Source: Pinus tabuliformis | Taxonomy: Eukaryota; Streptophyta; Pinopsida; Pinales; Pinaceae | Direction: 5' to 3' | Assembly (NCBI GenBank): GCA_031772625.1 | Contig: CM062816.1 | Location: 829,796,556-829,860,555, forward strand | DNA: 64,000 bases | Shown here: positions 56,023 to 64,000 of the stretch, in pieces | How positions within the stretch are numbered: the first letter of the stretch is position 1 | Layout of the letters: the number at the start of each line of letters is the position of its first letter | Notes under the pieces: generated by a model | The model's database searches: none | What the model saw: the letters and a program-made list of their open reading frames with translations, nothing else | Told to the model about the DNA's origin: nothing | Made by a program: the position numbers and the translations under genes

Positions 56023-57021
56023 TGTTGAAAATAGCAACAAGAAATGCTAAAAATAGAAGTGCTAAAAATAGCACTGCTATAAATAGCATTTCGGGATACA
56101 TTCCAATGTTAGTTAATCCCTAAACTAAAATTGAGAATTAAAATTTGAATTTGATCTTAGCAGTTGTTTGTAAAATAATTAATTAATTCATCTTGAGTTA
56201 ATTAGTTGTAGGAAATCAAACATGAAGTATATGTGAAGATATGCAATAGTTTCTCCATTGATTTAGGAAGTTATCCCTTGATTAAAGGAGATTAGGATGA
56301 GTTGTACTTTGAGTTGTAATTAGTTAGCTCAGTTAACTGAGTTAAGTCCAGTTAGATTAGTTCAAACAGTTTGTTGAACTGATTGTGAGTTCAGTTAGTT
56401 AAAGCATGCATGCATGTAACTGCTGCACTTCAGATAACTAAATATTCTCTCATAAATAACTCATGCATGTAAGTTCAGTCAGAGACCCAGTTGAGATCAG
56501 ATGATGGGACAGTGTACTATTAGTTGCAGGAATATTCCATTGAGGATATCTCTTGCATGCAGAAGGAATTCATTCCTTGGAGATTGCACAGTTAGTTTTG
56601 AGTTTGATGAGTGTGTGAGGAGGCCAATTCACACAGGTGACAACATTGGACCCCAAGAGAAACTGTGCAAGGAAATAGGAGGCTTGGAGGGCTGAGGGAA
56701 GGCATATGTTGTGTCTATTTAGTCTGTGAGCCGTATTGTTGGATTGTACTGAGAACTGGATAGCTTGTGAGCTAAAGCTTTGTGTAATCCATGCATATTT
56801 CCACTTGTATGATAATACAGAGATCGCGGTTTTTAGCTGAGGCTTTCCCCAGAGTATTCTTTTGTGTTCATGTGTGATTGCTTTATCATTCTCAGTTATG
56901 TGTGTTCTATTTGATCTTGCTTAAAATCAATTAAGCTTCCGCAAGTTTGTTGTAGAAGTAGATCTTGTATTTTGCTTTAGTATATTGCATAATCTGTTGA
57001 TCTATAGTGGGAATTTCTACA
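56023..57021 (+). repeat. 5' LTR of element H
   Basis: Begins TGTTGAAAAT and ends TTTCTACA next to the primer site. The left edge is inferred from the TGTTG...CTACA pattern since no partner LTR is in the window. Near the left end GTGCTAAAAATAG-like words repeat three times (56041-56095). Confidence 0.7.
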
Positions 57022-57033
57022 TGGTATCAGAGC
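57022..57033 (+). other. Primer binding site of element H (iMet)
   Basis: TGGTATCAGAGC, a perfect match to the plant initiator-Met type, directly after the LTR. Confidence 0.92.
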
Positions 57034-57137
57034 AAAGGTGATCAAAGCGAAGAACAGTATACAAAGAAGGGAGAAGTTCAAAGTTTCAAGTTCCTGATTA
57101 TAGAATTTGAATTCTCATCACATCTCAAATTTCACCA

Positions 57138-57960
57138 ATGGCATTCAACGGTTTGAGGCTCGAGTATGCTCTTGATGGCAGCTTGAATTATATAGCTTGG
57201 AAGGATCTCATGGAAGCAGTATTAGATGACAACGGTCTAAAGGACTTCATTAATAAAGAAGTCCCCAAGTCGGCAGCAGCTAATGCTACAAAATTGGTGA
57301 AATGGAAGAAATGTGTGGCTAGAGCAAGGAGAATCCTTCTAGAGGGAGTTCGAGACCACATAGTCTCGAGTATCCATGGGAAGGAGACACCATTTTCAAT
57401 GTGGAAAACATTGAAAGATATATATCAGAACAACAGCGATCAGAAGAAGCTGGTGCTAAAAGACAAGCTTCGGAAAATCAAGTGTGAAAAGGGTGACACG
57501 AGCTCTACGTATGTGAACAAGCTCACCACTTGCAGGGATGAGCATGGAAGTGTAGGGATCACGACAACGAATGATGACATGGTGAGTCTTTCTCTCCTCG
57601 GTCTTCCTAAGAGCTTTCATAGCTACCAAGACTCGGTAAATGGAAGAGAGAAACTGCCAGATTGGGAATGACTTTGGTCGGATCTGATGCAAGAGGATAT
57701 AAGAAGAAGCACCAGAGATGGATCTTCATCAAAGCAAGATGATGAAGAAAATCTAGCCTTAGCGAGTAAGGGGATGAAAGGGGAAGGGAAGGCGTCCCAT
57801 TCCAAATCCAATTCTTCCCATGGTGGGAAGAAGTTTGACAAATCGAAAGTGTGATGCTTTCATTGTCATGCGATGGGCCATTATGCTACAAATTGTCCAC
57901 AGAAGAAATCCAAGAAGGGATCCTCGAAGGGATCAGATGGTGAGCATTGGCCTCATAGTT
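57138..57960 (+). pseudogene. gag of element H
   Basis: Starts MAFNGLRLEYALDGS. Copia capsid blocks: NYIAWKDLMEAVLDDNGL, ARRILLEGVRDHIVSSI, MWKTLKDIYQNNSDQKKLVLKDKLRKIK, VSLSLLGLPKSFHSY. After a TGA at 57669 the same phase continues through a K/S-rich stretch; a TGA at 57853 precedes CFHCHAMGHYATNC, a CCHC zinc knuckle. Copia gag-pol is normally one frame. Confidence 0.86.
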
Positions 57961-58204
57961 CGAATTGGATTTCTCTCTCATCGCATGCATGGTTTCATCC
58001 ATGGTGGGATGTGTTTGGTACTTGGACAGTGGAGCCTCTTTCCACATGTCCAGCGACAAGAATATTTTCAGTACCCTAAAGGAGAAGTATCTCCAAATGC
58101 AGATCGAGATGGGTGATGATGGAAAGTACCATGTTTCAGGTGAAGGTATGGCTGTGTTTCAGAGGGAGCATGGAGCTCCTCTCACCCTGACTGATGTAAA
58201 GTAT
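57961..58204 (+). pseudogene. Protease start of element H
   Basis: WYLDSGASFHMSSDKNIFSTL is the copia aspartic protease active site, intact; then IEMGDDGKYHVSGEG and LTLTDVKY. It is in a different frame from gag, so a frameshift lies between, and it is cut by element I at 58204. Confidence 0.87.
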
Positions 58205-58441
58205 TGTTAAAATTGGAAACCAAGGAAAAACTTCATGTGGGTCATCTTATTCAGGCTGATAATATTTTTATTAGATTCCTCTCGTTGAGAGGTGTAGGAT
58301 TGATATAAAGATCATCCGATTTCGATAAGTATTCATGGAGATATGAATTTATTTTGATTATGGAATTATTATCAAGCCGACCTACAACTCATGTAGGCTC
58401 AGAAGCCCAACAGTCGCGTCTATTCAAACACCAACGTTGTG

Positions 58442-58451
58442 TATAAATATA
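58442..58451 (+). promoter_or_regulatory. TATA box in the LTR of I
   Basis: TATAAATATA with a CT-rich initiator-like stretch 40-60 bases downstream. Confidence 0.6.
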
Positions 58452-58565
58452 AGAGGACTTTTTCCTCATTTTCACTCACTCTTCTCATCACATATCTCTC
58501 TCTCTACTACGCAGAAATGAGTCTCTTCTCTACTGCGCGGAAATGGGTCTCTCTCTCACACATGT

Positions 58566-59126
58566 GAAGCCGGAAGTTGTTGAACCTGAAGCTGCAACTG
58601 CAGATCCAAATATTGACATGCATGGCCTAGAAGATCTCCTCTTTGGAACTGCATTGTAGTTCCATCTGGATCTCCTCTAAAAGCCGCAACTTTTGGTGGT
58701 GGAATGAAGTCAATCCGACAAACAGTTTGCAAGATATCGACTACCCTAGTTTGAAGCCGGAAGTTGTTGAACCTAAAGCTGCAACTGCAGATCCAAATAT
58801 TGACTTGCGTGGCCTATAAGATCTCCTCTTTGGAACTGTGTTGTAGGTCCATATGAACCTCCTCTTAAAGCCGCAACTTTTGGTGGTGGAATGAAGTCAA
58901 TCCGACGAACGGTTTTCAAGATATCGACTACCCTAGTTTGAAGCCGGAAACTGCTGAAACTGAAGCTACAACTGTAGAAGTAAAGATTGACCTGCGTGGC
59001 CTAGAAGATATCCTCATCTGAACTATGTTGTAGGTTCATCTAAACCTCCTTTGGAAGTCGCAACTTTTGGTGGTGGAATGAAGTCAATCCGATGGTCGGT
59101 TTGTGAGATATCATATGCCCTAGTTT
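58566..59126 (+). repeat. Three tandem 187 bp units in the LTR of I
   Basis: GAAGCCGGAA starts at 58566, 58753 and 58940, exactly 187 bp apart. Each unit contains CTGCAACTGCAGA-like, GGCCTAGAAGATCTCCTC-like and CAACTTTTGGTGGTGGAATG blocks and ends ACTACCCTAGTTTG. Divergence rises toward the third unit. They lie downstream of the TATA box, hence in the transcribed leader. Confidence 0.93.
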
Positions 59127-59438
59127 GATAAGCCGCTAATGTTGATGCTGCTGATCTAGGGTTTGCTACTGCTGATATGAATCAGATTTATTGTACTATT
59201 TCTCTCTGCTGAATTATTGAAGATAAAATAAGATTTGATCAAATGGTTTCCCCACACATTGTGGGGTTTTTCCCTGGCTAGCCGCCACATCTTGTGTCTC
59301 TTATCTTGGCTTGTTTTCTGTCAATCGTTTAATGTTCTATCTGCACTTTACTTTATGTACATGTGATTGCTAATCTGTGGAATATAATAAGAAAAAGAAG
59401 TAAACTGTTATAATCATAGAACATACCATAACTTAACA

Positions 59439-59450
59439 TGGTATCAGAGC
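59439..59450 (+). other. Primer binding site of element I (iMet)
   Basis: TGGTATCAGAGC immediately after the LTR. Confidence 0.92.
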
Positions 59451-59527
59451 TGAGGTGAAGACAAAGCTCGAGCAAGAGCAAGAGCAATCACCGAAGAGAA
59501 GATTGGCAAGGCTATCCTAGAAGAACT

Positions 59528-60117
59528 ATGGGGTCCTCAACACTCTTTCCTGCCAAAGACAAGCTCCGTGAGAAAGATGACTATCACACATGGAAGATGT
59601 CTATCGATCTAACCCTAGAAGATCCAGGAGTGTTGGACCATGTAAGAGGAAATATTGCTGAGCCTCCATCAAATGCATCCGCTGCTGCATGGAACAAATG
59701 GAAAACCGAAGAAGTCAAAATAGAAGATCATCCGGGACTCTATCGACAAACACTTGGTGGCCTACATCTCTGAACTGGACACCTCCAAGGAAATATATGA
59801 TAGACTGGGAAATGGCACTCATGACTCTTGGAGGATTACCATCCAAATGGTACATGTTCAAGACTACTCTTCTGAACTATAATGTAATTCCTGGTTTCAA
59901 GGAATTAATGGCTAGATGCATTCAAGAAGAAACAAGGGAAGAAGAGAAAGAAATACCCATGCCTAAAGGTCCTCCTGCTGCCTTTTCTTCTCATGCTAAG
60001 AAAAGAAATAATTCCGAGACTAAATCAAAAGGAAAGGCTGGACCTAAGGGTGGAAGAAAAGGACGATGTTACATCTGCGATAAAGCAGGTCACTATGCAA
60101 GGGAGTGCCCTTATTGA
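59528..60117 (+). pseudogene. gag of element I
   Basis: Starts MGSSTLFPAKDKLREKDDYHTWKM, a copia gag N-terminus. A frameshift near 59730 moves reading to the frame of LNWTPPRKYMIDWEMALM, MTLGGLPSKWYMFKTTLLNY and a basic stretch ending in CYICDKAGHYAREC, an intact CCHC zinc knuckle. Shorter than typical copia gag, so an internal deletion is likely. Confidence 0.82.
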
Positions 60118-60860
60118 AAGGAGTCACACCGAGACGATGATCAAAATACCTCTAATGGCAATTCAAAGGAATGACAAATTCAACAGCAAAGGTAAGAGGA
60201 CAGCTAGGGATCAAGGAAGAGGACAACCATTCAAGAAGGCTAGAAAGTCCAGGATGTATTAAATGCACCTGACCTCAAAAAGAACCTAGTGTCCATCTCG
60301 GCAATGGAAGACAAAGGCTATAAGGTAACCTTCAGCAATGGCAAGGTATGTATATGGAAAAATAATGTTAAAGATGCCTTTACTCTTGGGTTTAGTGTTG
60401 ATTCATTATATCAGGTTGATGGAAGTCCGCTAGGTGCCATGTCTTGTGACACAACTCTTTAGTCCGAACTTTGGCATCAGAGGTTTGCCCATCTTCATTA
60501 CAAAGCTCTACCCGATGTAAGACAGATGGTAACAGGGATGCCCGAATTCCAAGTAGAGAAAGAAGGTGTATGTCCGGGATGTGCCGAAGGAAAGCTCAAA
60601 AGGGGACCATTCCCCTCAAGCCAAAGCAAGACCTCCAATATATTACAGTTGGTTCACTTAGGCATATCTAAGGCTGGCATTAAGAGGGAGACTACTACAC
60701 CACGTACTCCTGAACAGAATGGTGTGGCAGGAAGGAAGAACTGCACGATTGTGGAAGTTGTTCGGGCCATGCTACATGATCAAAGACTTTCGAAGTTTCT
60801 ATGGGTTGAAACTACAAACACTGTCGTATATGTACAAAATTGATGCCCTCATCAAGCATT
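60118..60860 (+). pseudogene. Gag-pre-integrase and deleted integrase of element I
   Basis: After the zinc knuckle the protease active site (DSGA) is missing; reading resumes with APDLKKNLVSISAMEDKGYKV, then the gag-pre-integrase LWHQRFAHLHYKAL...CPGCAEGKLKRGPFP. Right after LQLVH it jumps to GIKRETTTPRTPEQNGVAGRKNCTIVE, the last third of the integrase core, so both Asp residues of the core are gone. The usual Glu position reads G (AGRKN for AERKN). Confidence 0.85.
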
Positions 60861-62430
60861 GGGTTCCAAGACTGCTGAACAAAAGTTCACCGATAAGAAA
60901 CTTGATGTTTCTCATTTTAGAATTTTTGGAAGCCCTGTATATTTTCATGTGCCAAAAGAGAAAAGAAATAAATTGGGTGCATCTGGAAAGAAAGGATTTT
61001 TCGTGGGCTATGGTGAAAATACTAAAAGCTATAGAATCTATGTAGCCAGTCAAAGGGAAGTCGTAATTAGTCATGATGTCACCTTCGACGAAGATATGGC
61101 TCTCATCAAGGTGAGAAATCTTCCGACTTTGAGGAGCTCTCAAGAAGCCGACACCAAGGAACCGAAAGAAAAGGATGATGGATCAATGCCTGATGTAGAA
61201 GAACCCATGGATCCACATGAGCCTTCCTCTTCTAGGAAGAGGCCTTCATGGCTTAGGGGGATACTTGATGATGCTAAAGGACATGCTGCACTCCAAGGAA
61301 CCTTCCTTGAAAGTAAGAAACCTAATAGGTATCAGGGATACCTGACCATCATGAGCACGATCATACAAAATGAGCCTCCATCATTCTCAGATGCCGTCAA
61401 GCATCAAGTATGGAAGGATGCTATGATTGAAGAATATGAGTCTATCATGAAGAATGATGTCTGGGAAGTAGTTCCCAAACCTGAGGACAAGACAGTTGTT
61501 ACTTCCAAATGGCTTTACAAGATAAATCATGCAGCAGATGGAAGTATGGAAAAGTATAAGGCTCGTTTTGTTGCTCGTGGTTTGTCCCAGAAGGAAGGTA
61601 TAGACTATGATGTGATATTTGCACCTATTGCCAGATATACAACCATCCACTCGATCATAGCCCTTGTCGCTTCACAAGGATGGAACCTACATCAGATGGA
61701 TGTCAAGACTGTGTTCTTACACGGCTCAATCAAAGAAGAGGTCTACGTGGAGCAACCCGAAGGATTTGAAATTTATGATCAAAAATCTCATGTATGTAGG
61801 TTGAAGAAGGCTCTCTATGGGCTGAAGCAAGCACCCTGAGCATGGTATGAGAGGATCGACAGCTACTTGATGAAGCTGGGATTCACTAGGAGTGAAGCCA
61901 ATCCTAACCTTTACTTTAAGGTTGAAGATGACAAGCCTCTCATACTGGTGTTGTATGTGGATGACCTCTTTCTAACAGGTGCAGACCCTCTCATTCACAA
62001 ATGTAAGAGGGAGTTGGCTTCTGAATTTGAAATGAAGGACCAAGGACTTGAAGTATGGGAGAAGCCAAGGGAAATTTTCCTATCTCAAGGAAAATATGTG
62101 GTAAAGATATTGGAAAGATTTGGTATGATGGACTGCAAGCCTGTGACTACCTCGAGGATCTTAACTTTTAGAATTTATATGGTAGTGATGTCAGACCAGA
62201 TTTGGGAAATGCCTCTGAGTTTCAAAAACTCATTCGCGTTGATGTTCTTGGTGAATCTCCGTCCGAACATATGTTTTGTAGTTAGCACTGTGAGCTCATA
62301 TTTGGTTGAGCCTCACTGCATTGATGCCAAGAATCTTCTAAGATATCTTCATGGCACAATTACTAATGGATTGAGATACACTATCGGAAATATGAAACTG
62401 CATGATTATTCAAATGTTGATTAGGTAGGT
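60859..62430 (+). pseudogene. RT of element I
   Basis: 326 open codons, a TGA at 61837-61839 (R expected in KQAPRAWY), then 185 more in the same phase. Blocks: VSHFRIFGSPVYFHVPKEKRNKL and YRIYVASQREVVISHDVTFDED (end of IN), then ESIMKNDVWEVVPKP, KWLYKINHAADGS, KARFVARGLSQKEGIDYD, HQMDVKTVFLHG (motif A Asp present), LYGLKQAP and LYVDDLFLTG (catalytic YVDD intact). About eight residues are missing after EFEMKD. Confidence 0.9.
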
Positions 62431-62875
62431 AGTGTGGAGGATCACTGGAGCACTTTTGGTGTTGTTTCTCTTTGGATTCGGCTTCGATATAATGGATGAG
62501 CAGAAAGCAGAAGTCAATTGCCATAAGCACCACCGAGACCGGATACATATCTACGAGTATGATCTCGTATGAAGCTGCCTGGTTGGGGAAGCTCTTCAGT
62601 GAGCTGTTTGAACACATACCATTGTGATTCTCTGTAACAACCAAAGGTGGGATTCAATTATTAAGGAATCCCATATTCGTCGATTGCTCCAGCAAATAGA
62701 CATCATATGGGATATGGTAAGTCGATGAGCAAGGAGGTTCCATCACATTAAGATGATGTACAGGTCGATACACCTTGTCAAAGCCCCAAGGAAAGATCTA
62801 ATTTGTGATTTTCCCAAACGACTTGGAGTCATCAAGAAACCCTTGTACAAGGGTCCTACATGTTGCATACATTGA
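62431..62875 (+). pseudogene. RNase H of element I
   Basis: Frames in turn give VGSVEDHWST, WMSRKQKSIAIS, YEAAWLGKLFSELFEHI, and finally KAPRKDLI then FPKRLGVIKKPLYKGPTC, the terminal block of copia RNase H. Several shifts and stops. The acidic residues cannot all be checked because the frames are broken. Confidence 0.75.
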
Positions 62876-62934
62876 GCTCTAGGATCTCTGAGGGCTTGCG
62901 GTTCTTACTAGAGCAACATACGACCACAAGGTGA

Positions 62935-63150
62935 CTCACCCTCCCCTGGTGGTGTGCACTGGAACAAGATGACTCGCTCTCTTGTGGAACAGGATGATTC
63001 GCTCTCCTGTGTAACAGGATTGATGTGTTCTCCTGTGAGGCCTAGATTGATGTGTTCTCCATGGCGATTGTAGCAGGATTTATGTGTTCTCCTGTGAGGC
63101 CTGGATTGATGTGTTCTCCATGGCAATTGTAGCAGGATTGATTAGTGCTC
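62935..63150 (+). repeat. 59 bp tandem repeat after RNase H of I
   Basis: AGGATTGATGTGTTCTCCTG starts at 63016, with near copies at 63075 and 63134 (partial), period 59 bp. Upstream (62950-63010) shorter units CTCTCTTGTG/CTCTCCTGTG with AACAGGAT are related. It joins the end of pol to the hairpin array. Confidence 0.88.
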
Positions 63151-63299
63151 ATGTCAAGGCATCCTACCCATGCAGTATGGGACTCCTAGGAAGTACCTCT
63201 CATATGATCAATGAGTAGGGAAATGAAGTTAGGGACCATAGTAGTACCAATGGATGCATCGTTGTATCTACCTTACTCCCTATGCTAGGATGACCTCCA

Positions 63300-64000
63300 T
63301 TGATCTGGGATCAATGATACTGGTCTGGGACCAGTGGTAGGAGTTGTACCATACTATGACGCTGACTTTGGGTCAGTTGAGACTTTTCTGGGACCAGTGG
63401 TACATACTCCGAGACTAATTTCGTGTCAGTGCAGTACTGGTCTGGGACCAGTGAGAGTGGTACATACTATGATGCTGACTTCGGGTCGGTTGAGACTAGT
63501 CTGGGACCAGTGGTACACTCTCTGAGACTATGATACTGGTCTGGGACCAGTGGTAGGAGTTGTACCATACTATGACACTGACTTCGGGTCGATTGAGACT
63601 AGCCTGGGACCAGTGGTACATACTCCGAGACTGACTTCGTGTCAGTGCAGTACTGGTCTGGGACCAGTGAGAGTGGTACATACTATGACGCTGACTTCGG
63701 GTCGGTTGAGACTGGCCTAGGACCAGTAGTACACTCTATGAGACTGCGATACTGGTCTGGGACCAGTGGTAGGAGTGGTACTTACTATGAAGTTGACTTC
63801 GGGTCAGCTGAGACTGGTCTGGGACCAGTGGTACGCACTCTGGGACTGACTTTGAGTCAGTGGAGGATGATACTGGTTTAGGACCAGTGGAGTTGTACTC
63901 ACTATGACGCTGACTCCGGGTTGGTTGAGACTAGTCTGGGACCAGTGGTACATACTCTGAGACTGACTTTGAGTCAGTATGATACATCCTCGATCATTTC
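63300..64000 (+). repeat. Hairpin-rich array, 216 bp dimer of 117 and 99 bp units
   Basis: The word TACTGG starts at 63318, 63435, 63534, 63651, 63750 and 63871: spacings 117, 99, 117, 99, 121. Each unit has ACTGGTC-TGG-GACCAGT, a 7 bp stem with 3-base loop, usually twice, and CTGAC-TTCGT-GTCAG or CTGACTTTGAGTCAG stems between them. The array continues to the window edge, so its length is unknown. It follows the copia pol of I and may be a satellite-like 3' region. Confidence 0.92.

Larger units (their letters stand above)
56023..58204 (+). mobile_element. Element H: Ty1/copia element, 5' part only
   Basis: A 999 bp LTR (56023-57021), an iMet primer site, gag and the start of protease. Reading stops at 58204, where element I begins. 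The remainder, if it exists, lies beyond the window on the far side of I. The left target duplication would be GCAAC (56018-56022). Confidence 0.82.
58205..59438 (+). repeat. 5' LTR of element I
   Basis: TGTTAA...TTAACA, ending beside the primer site. It contains a TATA box (TATAAATATA, 58442-58451), a CTCT-rich stretch with two near-identical CTACTRCGCRGAAATGRGTCT units (58505-58552), and three 187 bp tandem units. Confidence 0.82.
58205..64000 (+). mobile_element. Element I: Ty1/copia element, 3' end beyond window
   Basis: Starts TGTTAAAATTGG within the protease of H; left target duplication would be AGTAT (58200-58204). A 1234 bp LTR, iMet primer site, gag with zinc knuckle, gag-pre-integrase, a deleted integrase, RT and RNase H, then tandem repeats to the end of the window. 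Order gag-PR-IN-RT-RH is that of copia. The protease active site and the integrase core are deleted and a stop interrupts RT, so it is defective. No 3' LTR is in view. Confidence 0.85.

Noticed and set aside
63300..64000. CRISPR-like array
   Set aside because: Repeats are contiguous with no unique spacers, units are about 100 bp, and the context is a plant retrotransposon.

Overview
The window looks like a repeat-dense intergenic stretch of a large plant nuclear genome. Every coding region I can assign belongs to a plant LTR retrotransposon: Ty3/gypsy of the chromovirus-like, Tat-like (dual RNase H) and Athila-like kinds, and Ty1/copia. I recognise no host gene, rRNA, tRNA, operon or CRISPR array. 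High AT content, deep nesting and heavy decay suit a large seed-plant genome, perhaps a gymnosperm, but the sequence alone does not settle the species.

Stack 1 (3021-34924). Ty3/gypsy element A lies on the minus strand between TTTTT duplications. Two larger elements split it. Element B (5096-19486, minus, 14.4 kb) is Tat-like, with 127-128 bp LTRs, a tRNA-Arg-type primer site, gag-PR-RT-RH-IN, a second RNase H after IN, and an oppositely oriented intron-containing gene before its 3' LTR. Element C (20075-31827, plus, 11.8 kb, GGTCC duplications) is also Tat-like, with 2.3 kb LTRs and its second RNase H before RT. With B and C removed, A's pol reads RT-RNase H-IN across three separated blocks.

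Between the stacks (34925-40755) are a short copia-type LTR with primer site (35606-35790), a badly decayed plus-strand gypsy relic E (about 36190-39345) with an unclassified interruption, and sequence that probably includes the 5' LTR of G.

Stack 2 (40756-54150). Athila-like relic G (plus; primer site, gag, protease region) is broken by gypsy chromovirus F (40997-46884, minus, CCAAA/CCAAG duplications), by D (49032-52373, plus, AGTTG duplications, an internally deleted relative of A), and by a foldback element (about 52839-53462).

Right end (56023-64000). Copia element H begins with a 1 kb LTR and gag-PR and is cut at 58204 by copia element I. I has a 1.23 kb LTR carrying three 187 bp tandem units, then gag and a damaged pol, then 59 bp repeats and a striking array of short hairpins with a 216 bp dimeric period that runs off the window.

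No element appears autonomous: all show stops or frameshifts, and several have lost protease, reverse transcriptase or integrase catalytic residues. The most interesting items are the spliced antisense gene of B, the two positions of the second RNase H, B's very short LTRs, the hairpin array, and a primer-site-like sequence in reverse orientation beside the 3' LTR of C.
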